NCBI GenBank assembly: GCA_946535435.1
Contig: CAMNDM010000034.1
Location: forward strand, 1 to 40,922
DNA: 40,922 nt
Origin: Physcocola sp002396385
GTDB lineage: Bacteria > Bacteroidota > Bacteroidia > Bacteroidales > Paludibacteraceae
Direction of reading: 5' to 3'
A model generated the notes under the pieces. The model saw nothing but the letters and a program-made list of their open reading frames with translations, was not told where the DNA came from and did no database searches. This document shows positions 14,901-23,860 of the stretch, in pieces. Numbering within the stretch: position 1 is the first letter of the stretch; the number at the start of each line of letters is the position of its first letter. The position numbers and the translations under genes were made by a program.

Positions 14901-16691
14901 ATGAAGCACATTCGCAATTTTTGTATTATCGCACATATTGACCATGGAAAAAGTACGTTAGCCGACCGTTTGTTGGAATGTACGAAAACTGTAACAGGAA
15001 AGGATATGGAAGCCCAAGTCCTTGATGATATGGATTTGGAGAAAGAGCGAGGTATTACGATTAAGAGCCATGCAATTCAGATGGACTATACATACAAGGG
15101 TGAAAAATATGTCTTGAACCTGATTGATACTCCCGGACATGTGGACTTTTCATACGAGGTTTCTCGTTCTATTGCCGCATGTGAGGGTGCTTTGTTGGTT
15201 GTAGACGCCTCTCAGGGGGTTCAAGCCCAAACCATCAGCAACCTGTATATGGCCCTAGAACACAATCTTACCATTATTCCAGTCCTGAACAAAATAGACT
15301 TGCCGGGTGCGATGCCCGATGAGGTTGAAGACGAGGTTTGCGAGTTGTTAGGTTGTGACCATAGTGAGGTGTTACGTGCCAGTGGAAAAACGGGTGACGG
15401 AGTGCCTGAGGTGCTTGATGCGATTGTGGAAAGAATTGCACCGCCTGTGGGTGACCCTAACGCTCCTCTACAATGCTTGATTTTCGACTCGGTATTTAAC
15501 CCCTTCCGCGGTATCATCGCTTATTTTAAGGTGATAAACGGAACCATACATACAAACGATTTTGTGAAGTTTGTCGCTACTGGAGAGGAATATAATGCTG
15601 ATGAAATTGGCATATTAAAACTCAATATGGAACCTAAAGAAGCTGTTTCTGCCGGAAATGTTGGCTATATCATATCGGGCATCAAAACTGCTACGGAAGT
15701 GAAGGTGGGTGACACTATCACACATGTGAAGAGCCCTTGTGAAAATGCTATTGAGGGCTTCGAGGAAGTGAAACCGATGGTTTTCGCTGGTGTTTATCCT
15801 ATCGTTACGGAAGAGTTTGAGAATCTTCGGACTTCTATTGAAAAATTGCAGTTGAACGATGCGTCTCTGACCTTTGTTCCTGAATCTTCTCTTGCTTTAG
15901 GTTTCGGATTCAGATGTGGTTTCTTGGGTATGTTGCATATGGAGATTATTCAGGAACGCTTAGACCGTGAGTTTAATATGGAGGTTATTACGACGGTTCC
16001 GAATGTATCGTACGATGTGTATACTACCAAAGGGGACAAATTAGAGGTTCATAATCCTTCAGGATTGCCTGAGGCTTCTCTCATTGACCATATTGAAGAA
16101 CCGTATATACGTGCTTCTATTATTACAAGTTCTGACTTTATCGGCCCTATTATGAAATTGTGCCTGGGTAAGCGTGGCGAATTGGTAAATCAGACTTATG
16201 TGGCGGGTAACAGGGTTGAATTGCTATACAATTTGCCGCTTGGTGAAATCGTTTTCGATTTTTACGATCGTTTGAAGAGTATTTCGAAAGGTTATGCTTC
16301 TTTTGATTACCATCCGTTAGAAATGAGACCTGCTAAATTGGTGAAACTCGATGTTATGTTGAATGGTGACCCTGTCGACGCCTTGTCTTCTCTTACGCAT
16401 GTCGACAATGCCTACAGTTTGGGTAAACGGATGTGCGAAAAGTTGAAAACCTTGATTCCAAGACAACAATTTGATATTGCTATACAGGCCGCTATTGGTG
16501 CGAAAGTGATTGCTAGGGAAACAATAAAGGCTGTTCGCAAAGATGTGACGGCAAAATGTTATGGCGGTGATATTTCTCGAAAACGTAAACTGCTTGAAAA
16601 ACAGAAAGAGGGTAAAAAGCGTATGAAGCAGATTGGCTCTGTTTCTGTTCCACAAAAAGCCTTTTTAGAAGTTCTTAAACTTGATGAATAA
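14901..16691 (+). CDS. lepA: Elongation factor 4 (LepA), ribosomal back-translocase GTPase
   Basis: 596 residues, the standard LepA length. The G domain has AHIDHGKSTLADRLLE near residue 13, DTPGHVDFSYEV near 77 and NKIDLPGA near 131. LepA-specific features follow: GFGFRCGFLGMLHMEI near 335 and the C-terminal domain ending in GSVSVPQKAFLEVLKL. It binds the ribosome and affects elongation or initiation under stress. The ATG at 14901 gives MKHIRNFCIIAHIDHG. The stop is followed after 8 nt by the start of the GH9 glycosidase gene, which makes a bicistronic transcript likely. Confidence 0.97.
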   Translation: MKHIRNFCIIAHIDHGKSTLADRLLECTKTVTGKDMEAQVLDDMDLEKERGITIKSHAIQMDYTYKGEKYVLNLIDTPGHVDFSYEVSRSIAACEGALLVVDASQGVQAQTISNLYMALEHNLTIIPVLNKIDLPGAMPDEVEDEVCELLGCDHSEVLRASGKTGDGVPEVLDAIVERIAPPVGDPNAPLQCLIFDSVFNPFRGIIAYFKVINGTIHTNDFVKFVATGEEYNADEIGILKLNMEPKEAVSAGNVGYIISGIKTATEVKVGDTITHVKSPCENAIEGFEEVKPMVFAGVYPIVTEEFENLRTSIEKLQLNDASLTFVPESSLALGFGFRCGFLGMLHMEIIQERLDREFNMEVITTVPNVSYDVYTTKGDKLEVHNPSGLPEASLIDHIEEPYIRASIITSSDFIGPIMKLCLGKRGELVNQTYVAGNRVELLYNLPLGEIVFDFYDRLKSISKGYASFDYHPLEMRPAKLVKLDVMLNGDPVDALSSLTHVDNAYSLGKRMCEKLKTLIPRQQFDIAIQAAIGAKVIARETIKAVRKDVTAKCYGGDISRKRKLLEKQKEGKKRMKQIGSVSVPQKAFLEVLKLDE

Positions 16692-16699
16692 ATTTGAAG

Positions 16700-18418
16700 A
16701 TGAATTTCTTTAAGTTAACTCTTTTTATTGCAGTCTCTTTGTCCTTTTATTGTGCCAGTGCGGTTAATTTTATTCATGTCAATCAATTAGGTTATTACGC
16801 TGGCAGCAAGAAAATTGCTCTCGTCTCGGAAATGGATGCCGAGTCTTTCTCGGTTCGTTTGGCTTCTACCAATCAAGTCGTCTTCTCTGACCGTCTCGCG
16901 GAACCGCATATGTGGACAATGTCGGGAGAAAATCTACAATTTGCAGATTTCTCTTCCTTCAAAACTCCTGGACGCTATTATTTGCAAATTGGCACCGAAC
17001 GATCTAATACGTTCTCTATTGGTGACACGGCTGTTTACGATACGCTTGCTGTTTGGGCTGCTAAGGCTTTTTACTTGTGGAGGGCATCTTGTCCTATCGA
17101 AAGTCAGTTCGCTGTTTTTAAGGGGACGGATTATTCCCGGGAGTTGGGACACCCCGATACCGTCGTTTATGTTCATAGGTCTGCCGCTAACGATAAAAGA
17201 CATGCCGAGTCGGAAGTCTCGGCTTCTAAAGGTTGGTACGACTCTGGAGACTATAATAAATATGTTGTTAATGCTGCTTTTACAGCCGGATTTTTGGGGC
17301 TCGCTTATGAAACGTCGCAACGCTATTTTAGTAATCTTGATTTGAATATCCCTGAAAGTGGTAATGGTGTTCCCGATTTATTGAATGAATTGAAATGGGA
17401 ACTAGACTGGATTCTGAGTATGTTCGACGATACCGATGGTGGTGTTTACTTCAAACTGTCTTCTTTACGGTTCGCTAAAATGGTTATGCCTCACCAAGAC
17501 AATATGGACCGGTATATGATTGGTAAATCTACCTCTTCCGCATTAGGTTTTGCTGCCACTATGGCGATGGCTTCCAGACTCTATTCTCGTTATGAGGAAC
17601 AGTTCCCTGGGTTTTCTGAAAAAGCTTTGGCTTGTGCGAGAAGAGCGTACCAGTGGGCGCTGACGTTCCCGAACAGAAAGTTTGACAACCCTGATGATGT
17701 CTTTACCGGTACCTATAGCGATGAGGATTTTTCTGACGATTTCTTTTACGCTGCAGCACAATTGTTTATTACTACTCATGAACAGCAGTATTACGATAAA
17801 TTGAAATTAGTCCAATCCTATGACTCGCCAACATGGTATAATGTTAATTCGCTCGGTTTACTTGAATTGGCTGTTAACTTGGACGATTTGCCCTCTTTTA
17901 CAAATAAAGCACAAATAAGGCAGAAAGTGCAGGCGTTATTTGATAATATCTATAAACTTTATTATTACAGTGCTGGACAACTGCCTTTGAAGAAGTTCGA
18001 ATGGGGAAGTAATGGAAATGTGGCAGTTAATGGTGCAATTTTGGCTCTAGCTTTCAAAATGACTAAAAACGAACGTTACCTTACCGCTTCGCAGGCTGCT
18101 CTCGATTATTTGTTGGGAAGAAATTCTTTAGATTACTGTTTTGTGACTAGGTTCGGTGTGAGATATCCTAAAAAAATACACGATCGTCGTTCTCAGAGCG
18201 ATGGTATTCGTTTGCCCCTTCCTGGTTATTTGGTTGGTGGACCTAATTTAGACCAACCAACCGATTGTGGACAATCGAACTATCCTTCTTTTATTTATCC
18301 GGCTAGGGCTTACCTCGACGATATATGTAGTTTTTCTACTAACGAGATCGCTATTAACTGGAATGCTCCTTTGGTTATGTTATTGGGGTTGTTGATTGAT
18401 CAATCTCCAAAAAACTGA
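16700..18418 (+). CDS. Secreted glycoside hydrolase family 9 (endoglucanase-like)
   Basis: 572 residues. A signal peptide (MNFFKLTLFIAVSLSFYCAS, cleavage near 22) is followed by a CelD-type N-terminal Ig-like domain (FIHVNQLGYYAGSKKIA, about 25-110). The (alpha/alpha)6 catalytic domain runs from about 120 to the end. GWYDSGDYNKYV near residue 180 supplies the catalytic-base aspartates. The substrate-binding His region LGRNSLDYCFVTRFG...IHDRRS lies near 475-500. NEIAINWNAPLV near 548 supplies the general-acid Glu. All catalytic positions appear intact, so it should cleave beta-1,4-glucan or a related polymer. No dockerin, binding module or secretion-system tail is seen. The ATG at 16700 is preferred over a TTG six bases upstream. 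The coupling to lepA is odd. A strong terminator follows. Confidence 0.92.
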   Translation: MNFFKLTLFIAVSLSFYCASAVNFIHVNQLGYYAGSKKIALVSEMDAESFSVRLASTNQVVFSDRLAEPHMWTMSGENLQFADFSSFKTPGRYYLQIGTERSNTFSIGDTAVYDTLAVWAAKAFYLWRASCPIESQFAVFKGTDYSRELGHPDTVVYVHRSAANDKRHAESEVSASKGWYDSGDYNKYVVNAAFTAGFLGLAYETSQRYFSNLDLNIPESGNGVPDLLNELKWELDWILSMFDDTDGGVYFKLSSLRFAKMVMPHQDNMDRYMIGKSTSSALGFAATMAMASRLYSRYEEQFPGFSEKALACARRAYQWALTFPNRKFDNPDDVFTGTYSDEDFSDDFFYAAAQLFITTHEQQYYDKLKLVQSYDSPTWYNVNSLGLLELAVNLDDLPSFTNKAQIRQKVQALFDNIYKLYYYSAGQLPLKKFEWGSNGNVAVNGAILALAFKMTKNERYLTASQAALDYLLGRNSLDYCFVTRFGVRYPKKIHDRRSQSDGIRLPLPGYLVGGPNLDQPTDCGQSNYPSFIYPARAYLDDICSFSTNEIAINWNAPLVMLLGLLIDQSPKN

Positions 18419-18456
18419 CATTTTTTCACTACTTTCGTCTCTAATTGAATCGCAAT

Positions 18457-18495
18457 ATGCCAAATTGTCCTTTAGGACCGTTTGGCATTTTTTTT
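18457..18495 (+). terminator. Intrinsic terminator after the GH9 gene
   Basis: ATGCCAAA (18457-18464) pairs with TTTGGCAT (18481-18488), with an inner GTCC-TTTA-GGAC stem, followed by a run of T residues to 18495. It ends only 32 nt before the htpG start codon. Confidence 0.9.
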
Positions 18496-18527
18496 GGTGG
18501 AATGGCAATAGATTTAATAAAATAAGT

Positions 18528-20579
18528 ATGGAAAGAAAAGGTAGTATTGATGTTACTACGGCGAATATTTTCCCCGTAATAAAAAAATTTCTTTATAGCG
18601 ATCACGAAATTTTCCTTCGTGAAATTGTATCGAATGCCGTCGATGCCAGTCAGAAACTCAAAACTTTGTCCTCGGTCGGTGAGTTCAAGGGCGAACTGGG
18701 AGAACTGAAAGTGTATGTTAAGATCGATAAGGACGCTGGTACTCTTACCATTTCTGATAATGGTATTGGTATGACTCAAGACGAAATTGACAAATATATC
18801 AATCAGATTGCTTTCTCTGGAGCTGAAGAGTTTGTTAATAAATATAAAGATGCAGCACAGGCAATTATCGGACATTTCGGTCTCGGCTTCTATTCTTCTT
18901 TTATGGTGTCGAAACGTGTTGACATTATCACAAAGTCGTATAAAGATGGCAGTCAGGGCGTGAAGTGGACTTGTGATGGAAATCCTGAATTTGTCTTCTC
19001 TGATGTGGATAAGGCCGATCGTGGTACCGATATTGTTATGCACATCGACGATGAGAATAAGGATTTCTTGGAAGAGTCGAAAATCAAAGACTTGCTTAAT
19101 AAATATTGTAAGTTCCTGCCTGTTCCAATCGTTTTCGGTAAGAAGAAGGAATGGAAAGATGGTAAGGAGGTGGAAACTGACGAAGATAATGTGATTAATA
19201 ATCCTACTCCGGCTTGGACTCGTAAACCAGCCGACTTGAAGGAGGAGGATTACAGTAACTTCTACCGCGAACTGTATCCTTATGCAGAGGATCCGCTGTT
19301 CCATATCCATTTGAATGTTGATTATCCGTTCAATTTGACGGGTATTCTTTACTTCCCTAAAATCCGCAACAATTTCGAGGTTCAGAAGAATAAAATCCAA
19401 TTGTATTGCAACCAGGTTTTCGTAACAGACTCTGTTGAGAACATTGTGCCTGAGTTCTTGACTTTGCTCCATGGTGTTATCGATTCGCCTGATATCCCTC
19501 TGAATGTGTCTCGTAGTTATCTTCAGGCCGACCAGAATGTGAAGAAGATTTCTGGCTACATTACAAAGAAGGTCGCCGAACGATTGGAAGAACTGTTTAA
19601 GACAGATAGAACCGGTTTTGAAGCTAAGTGGGACGATTTGAAGCTCTTTATTGAGTATGGAGTTCTTTCTGATGAAAAATTTGCAGAAAAAGCCGACAAG
19701 TTTATCTTACTCAAGGATTCTGATAAAAAGTACTACACATTAGAGGAATACAAGAATTTGATTGAATCTAATCAGAAGGATAAGGACGGAAATTTGGTTT
19801 ATCTGTATGCCAATAATCTTGATGAACAATATGCGTGTATCCAGGCGGCCAAGAATAAAGGCTATAATGTGTTGTTCTTCGACGGACCGCTCGACAACCA
19901 TTTTATTAACCGCTTGGAGCAAAAGAGCGAGGGTAAGGCCCGTTATTTGAGAGTTGACTCCGATACTATCGACCGTCTTATCAAGAAAGAAGATGAACAG
20001 GCTGTTGCTCTTACTGTTAATCAGCAAAATGCTTTGCGCAATGTCTTTGAATGTCTATTGCCTAAAACTGACAAACTGAACTTCTCTGTCGCTTTTGAAA
20101 ATGTTCCTGGTGCAGAAATGCCAGTTCAAATTACTTTGAATGAGTTCATGCGTCGTATGAAGGAAATGAGCGCTATGCAGGGTGGTGGTATGAACTTCTA
20201 CGGACAAATGCCTGATTCTTATTCATTTGTTTTGAATGTGGCTCATCCTTTAGTGAAGGATATCATTGCTTCGGAAGAGAGTGCGTGCGCAAGTAAGGTT
20301 AACCCTCTTATTTCCGAGTCGGAACAACTGGAAGAGAAAAAGAAGAACTTGAAGGGTGATAAGAAAGAAGAAGACATTCCACAAGAAGTGAAGGACGAAA
20401 TTAAGTCGATTGAACAGCAACTAGCACAAAAACTTGATGCTCAAAAAACTATTTTCAAAGAGTTTGCTTCTTCTAATGATAAAGTTCGCCAGTTGGTTGA
20501 CTTGACTCTGCTTTCTAGTAATCTGTTAAAAGGTGAGGCTATGACACAATTCATTAAACGTAGCATTAAGATGCTTTAG
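18528..20579 (+). CDS. htpG: Molecular chaperone HtpG (Hsp90)
   Basis: 683 residues. The N-terminal GHKL ATPase domain has the ATP-site Glu in FLREIVSNAVDAS near residue 33, SDNGIGM near 78 and GHFGLGFYSSFM near 118. The middle domain shows the catalytic-arginine loop NVSRSYLQAD near 327. The C-terminal dimerisation domain includes a charged insert near 595-620 (EEKKKNLKGDKKEED). It is an ATP-dependent folding and stress chaperone in the cytoplasm. The start at 18528 (MERKGSIDVTT) is chosen because the frame upstream runs through the GH9 terminator. With only about 30 nt between that terminator and the ATG, the promoter must overlap the hairpin region or lie inside GH9. No standard -7 box is seen. 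Confidence 0.96.
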   Translation: MERKGSIDVTTANIFPVIKKFLYSDHEIFLREIVSNAVDASQKLKTLSSVGEFKGELGELKVYVKIDKDAGTLTISDNGIGMTQDEIDKYINQIAFSGAEEFVNKYKDAAQAIIGHFGLGFYSSFMVSKRVDIITKSYKDGSQGVKWTCDGNPEFVFSDVDKADRGTDIVMHIDDENKDFLEESKIKDLLNKYCKFLPVPIVFGKKKEWKDGKEVETDEDNVINNPTPAWTRKPADLKEEDYSNFYRELYPYAEDPLFHIHLNVDYPFNLTGILYFPKIRNNFEVQKNKIQLYCNQVFVTDSVENIVPEFLTLLHGVIDSPDIPLNVSRSYLQADQNVKKISGYITKKVAERLEELFKTDRTGFEAKWDDLKLFIEYGVLSDEKFAEKADKFILLKDSDKKYYTLEEYKNLIESNQKDKDGNLVYLYANNLDEQYACIQAAKNKGYNVLFFDGPLDNHFINRLEQKSEGKARYLRVDSDTIDRLIKKEDEQAVALTVNQQNALRNVFECLLPKTDKLNFSVAFENVPGAEMPVQITLNEFMRRMKEMSAMQGGGMNFYGQMPDSYSFVLNVAHPLVKDIIASEESACASKVNPLISESEQLEEKKKNLKGDKKEEDIPQEVKDEIKSIEQQLAQKLDAQKTIFKEFASSNDKVRQLVDLTLLSSNLLKGEAMTQFIKRSIKML

Positions 20580-20626
20580 TGTCTAATTTGTTGTAGCATA
20601 ATTCACTTTTTGCTGATTTGTGCATA

Positions 20627-20668
20627 AATAATCCTTTACAAATCCAATTTGTAAAGGATTATTTTTTT
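20627..20668 (+). terminator. Intrinsic terminator of htpG
   Basis: A perfect 17-bp stem (20627-20643 with 20647-20663) around a 3-nt loop is followed by a T run to 20668. This is the strongest hairpin in the window. It ends 22 nt before the patatin gene. Confidence 0.92.
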
Positions 20669-20690
20669 AACTTTATACAAATAACTATAA

Positions 20691-22997
20691 ATGTTTTTGA
20701 ACCGCGTATTTGTTGAAATAAAATATCTGATTTTTTTGATTGTGTTGGTGTTTGCCAATGCGGGGAATATCTATGCTCAAAAAGTTGGTTTGGTGTTGAG
20801 TGGTGGTGGTGCGAAAGGCTGTACGCATATAGGCGTTATTCGTGCTATGGAAGAAAATGGTATTCCTATCGATTATATTGCGGGAACTTCTATCGGTGCT
20901 GTCATTGGTGCTCTTTATGCCATGGGCTATTCGCCTGACGAAATGGAGCAATTAATCAGTTCTGAGGATTTCAAGGCTTGGAAAAATGGACGTTTAGACG
21001 AAAAGTCTGTTTATTATTTCAAAAAGTCGGAACCTACACCTGAGTTCCTTACGTTGAAGATGGATGCGACAACTCCATTCAATTTTAAGCAAAATATTTT
21101 ACCTCGTAGTCTTATCAAACCCACACAAATGAATATAATCTTTGTTCAATTGTGTGCCCAGGCATCTGCTGCTTGCGAGGGCGATTTCAATAAACTGATG
21201 GTCCCTTTGCGCTGTGTAGCTTCTGATATTAATGCGAAAGAGACGGTTGTGTTGAAAAATGGCGATGTGGGGGAGGCGGTTAGGGCTTCTATGACCTTTC
21301 CTCTCGTCTTTAATCCTCGTGAGGTGAATGGGCGTGTTTTGTATGATGGTGGCATTTACAATAATTTCCCTGTTAATGTCGTTCAAAACGAATTTAAGCC
21401 CGATTATATTGTTGGTGTGTCGGTTGGTGACGAAATAACGGAAACGAACGCGAGAAGTAACATTGTAGAACAAATTGAGAACATGATTCTCAATCGGGAT
21501 GAGGTTTATAAAAGTTCTCCTGATTCGATGTTGATCATGAAATTTAGGTTTAAAGATGTGGGCCTTTTAGATTTTGCAAAAGTTCACGAGCTAAGTGCGT
21601 TAGGGTATGATTCTATGATGACGCATATTGACGATGTCAGACGTGTTGTTCATTCTTATGTGTCTCTAGATTCAATTGCTAATCGTAGGAAATTGTTCAA
21701 AAACCAACTGCCCAATTTGGTGTTTAAAGATGTATGGGTGGAAGGCGGAAACCCGATGCAACGTAACTATATCCGACGCAATATAAGTGGAAAAACGGGT
21801 GCTAAATTCTCTTTTCAGACTTTTAAGTCTAATTACTATAAACTGTTGTCTGATTCCAAAATTGAAGAATTGCAACCGTCTACACGATATAATCCTAAGG
21901 ATAGTACTTTCGACCTGAATTTAAAACTAACGGTCGATAATAATATGAAATTGTCGGTTGGTGGTTTCTTGTCCTCAAACAATGTGAACCAGTTTTATGC
22001 TGGCCTTTCCTATCAAAATTTCTTTATGGTGCCCGTTCAACTTGTTTTAGACGGACAAGTCGGCTCTCTTTACAAGGGTACAAGTCTACGGCTTAGGTCT
22101 GACTTTTTAACTAAGGTTCCAATGGCGTTGAAATGGAACACTGTTTATCATTCTATGTCGTATTATAATGACAAACTAATTTCTTTCTCTCCCGATAACG
22201 AATTGTATAATTTCTCGTGGGATGAATGGTATACGAGGATTAAATTTGGTTTCCCTTTTTTGCGCTCTTCCAAACTGGAAATTGGTGCGGGTTTAGGTTT
22301 GAACCGATGGTTCTATAAGGGCGAATTTACGCCGAAAGGTGATGAGTTTGATGTGACTGAGTTCAGAGGGTATAATTACTCTTTATTGTTCGACAATTGT
22401 ACTTTTACGGTTAGGCAATTTCCAATAAATGGCTTCTCTCATCGTTTTGCCCTTAATCTATATGCGTCTCAAGAATCTGAGACCTTCTATAATTCACAAG
22501 GGGAAAAGGAGCGCTTTAAGTCTGAAACTGTTTATTCTCTGTTGGCTTCATGGAAAGGACAACGCTTTTTCCGTTTGTCTAAACATTTTATGTTGGGTAC
22601 GTATACAGAGGCACTCTTATCTACTTACGAATATAATGATTTCCGAAAAATGCCTGCTTTCCAGCCAACGTTACATTCGCGTATGGTTCACAATCCGTAT
22701 CTTATGTCAGACGCTTTTTGTGCAATTGGTGGAACTCCTATATTAAAGATTACGGAACAGTTGCACTTGCGTTTTGAAAATTATATTTATACTCCTCTCA
22801 GCTATTTTTCTTCTGCCTTCGGCGGTTTGGCGGCTAGTAGTGATTTGGTCTACTTGGGAGAGTTAAATCTCGTTATGCAGCTTCATTTCCTTACCATTAG
22901 TGCTTATGGTAATTACTATTCGCATCCTGCTAATAATTGGAATTTGGGCTTGAATATAGGTTTCCTGCTGTTTAATGACAGGCTGATTGAAAGATAA
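20691..22997 (+). CDS. Patatin-like phospholipase fused to an outer-membrane beta-barrel (PlpD/type Vd-like)
   Basis: 768 residues. A signal peptide (cleavage near NIYAQ, residue 30) precedes a patatin domain at about 32-300. This has the oxyanion-hole GGGAKG near 40, nucleophile Ser in GTSIGA near 67 and the catalytic Asp in DGGIYNNFPV near 219, so the lipase dyad is intact. Residues about 340-410 resemble a POTRA-type linker (KDVWVEGGNPMQRNYI). The last ~350 residues are a BamA/Omp85-like barrel rich in alternating aromatic strands. In type Vd autotransporters the barrel exports or anchors the lipase; here whether the patatin is surface-exposed or periplasmic is inference. The start is the ATG at 20691. 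The lipoprotein gene follows by 32 nt and may be co-transcribed. Confidence 0.9.
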   Translation: MFLNRVFVEIKYLIFLIVLVFANAGNIYAQKVGLVLSGGGAKGCTHIGVIRAMEENGIPIDYIAGTSIGAVIGALYAMGYSPDEMEQLISSEDFKAWKNGRLDEKSVYYFKKSEPTPEFLTLKMDATTPFNFKQNILPRSLIKPTQMNIIFVQLCAQASAACEGDFNKLMVPLRCVASDINAKETVVLKNGDVGEAVRASMTFPLVFNPREVNGRVLYDGGIYNNFPVNVVQNEFKPDYIVGVSVGDEITETNARSNIVEQIENMILNRDEVYKSSPDSMLIMKFRFKDVGLLDFAKVHELSALGYDSMMTHIDDVRRVVHSYVSLDSIANRRKLFKNQLPNLVFKDVWVEGGNPMQRNYIRRNISGKTGAKFSFQTFKSNYYKLLSDSKIEELQPSTRYNPKDSTFDLNLKLTVDNNMKLSVGGFLSSNNVNQFYAGLSYQNFFMVPVQLVLDGQVGSLYKGTSLRLRSDFLTKVPMALKWNTVYHSMSYYNDKLISFSPDNELYNFSWDEWYTRIKFGFPFLRSSKLEIGAGLGLNRWFYKGEFTPKGDEFDVTEFRGYNYSLLFDNCTFTVRQFPINGFSHRFALNLYASQESETFYNSQGEKERFKSETVYSLLASWKGQRFFRLSKHFMLGTYTEALLSTYEYNDFRKMPAFQPTLHSRMVHNPYLMSDAFCAIGGTPILKITEQLHLRFENYIYTPLSYFSSAFGGLAASSDLVYLGELNLVMQLHFLTISAYGNYYSHPANNWNLGLNIGFLLFNDRLIER

Positions 22998-23029
22998 TTG
23001 AATACCATTTTTCTTTTTGAATGATTAAT

Positions 23030-23752
23030 ATGAACAGATGTTTTTTCTTCCTTGCAACGTCGGTCGTTATGTGCGCCTGTGTTTCTTCTTCTACCAGTCA
23101 AAACGACTATTTGAACGGTGATACAAAGCAGCAATGTCAGCTTCCGTTGACAAATAACTCCTTTCTTTCGTCTGACTACCGTCTGTTTGATGTGAGAGGA
23201 AAAGTTTCTAAGGTTGATGTGAAAACTTTCAAATGCGATTCATCGTGGAATGGTCAAATCGAACATGAAAAGTGGCGTGATAAAGTATATACTTTCGATA
23301 AAAATGGAGATGTCTGTTTCAACTCGGATGAAAAAGTCAAGTTAACTCGTAACAATAAGAAACAACTTGTGAAGATGGAGACCTATATCGAAGATTTCCA
23401 TATTTACATTCCTAGCGAATTTGTTTATAATGATTTGGGGTTTCTTGATACTTTGAAGGAGAGTGGCGCAGAAAGCTATGGGGAAAAAACGTTTAAGTAC
23501 GATAATAACTCAGATCTGATTTTATCGTATAAACCATCTGTTGGTGAAGGCTCTTATTACGACGAAACGTGCTATTATAAAATTGTGGAGCGAGATAGCC
23601 TCGGCAATTGGACGAAGCGTCACATAACTTCTGTGCTCAGAAATGACTGCGATAAAGACCGGATTAATTGCCAAAACTCTGAAACAAATTACAGTATAGA
23701 GATGAGGGTTATAACATATTCCGACGATAAGTTTGGAAAATCTGAAAACTAG
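23030..23752 (+). CDS. Putative lipoprotein with YD-like repeats, function unknown
   Basis: 240 residues. The N-terminus MNRCFFFLATSVVMCAC has a hydrophobic core and ends at a likely lipidation Cys17 followed by SSSTSQND. The mature part carries tandem segments with the pattern VYTFDKNGDV, FVYNDLGFLDTL, TFKYDNNSDLIL and RDSLGNWTKRH, reminiscent of the RHS/YD-like or toxin-immunity-neighbour repeats common in Bacteroidetes lipoproteins. No catalytic motif is recognised. The ATG at 23030 gives the best signal; another in-frame ATG lies at 23021. The gene is downstream of the patatin/barrel gene by 32 nt and ends before a bidirectional terminator. A shared role at the outer membrane is possible but unsupported. 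Confidence 0.75.
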   Translation: MNRCFFFLATSVVMCACVSSSTSQNDYLNGDTKQQCQLPLTNNSFLSSDYRLFDVRGKVSKVDVKTFKCDSSWNGQIEHEKWRDKVYTFDKNGDVCFNSDEKVKLTRNNKKQLVKMETYIEDFHIYIPSEFVYNDLGFLDTLKESGAESYGEKTFKYDNNSDLILSYKPSVGEGSYYDETCYYKIVERDSLGNWTKRHITSVLRNDCDKDRINCQNSETNYSIEMRVITYSDDKFGKSEN

Positions 23753-23824
23753 CTTGTCGGGGGGCTAATAACAATGCCTGGCTGTTGAAAATTTTACGAC
23801 ACGATGATGGTCTGAAGTGACTAT

Positions 23825-23860
23825 AAAAAAGGTGCATCGTCAGATGCACCTTTTAATTTT
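23825..23860. terminator. Bidirectional terminator between the lipoprotein gene and lpxA
   Basis: GGTGCATC (23831-23838) pairs with GATGCACC (23843-23850) around GTCA, flanked by an A run on the left and a T run on the right. It therefore functions in both directions for the convergent genes. The preceding 23753-23824 shows no feature. Confidence 0.9.

Noticed and set aside
18441..19472. A 343-codon open frame antisense to htpG
   Set aside because: It is covered by the conserved Hsp90 ATPase domain and has a low-complexity Ile/Asn/Phe-rich product.
20668..20675. TAACTTTA as a -7 box for the patatin gene
   Set aside because: It has one mismatch to TAnnTTTG, and the only TTTG upstream lies inside the htpG terminator stem at 16 nt spacing.
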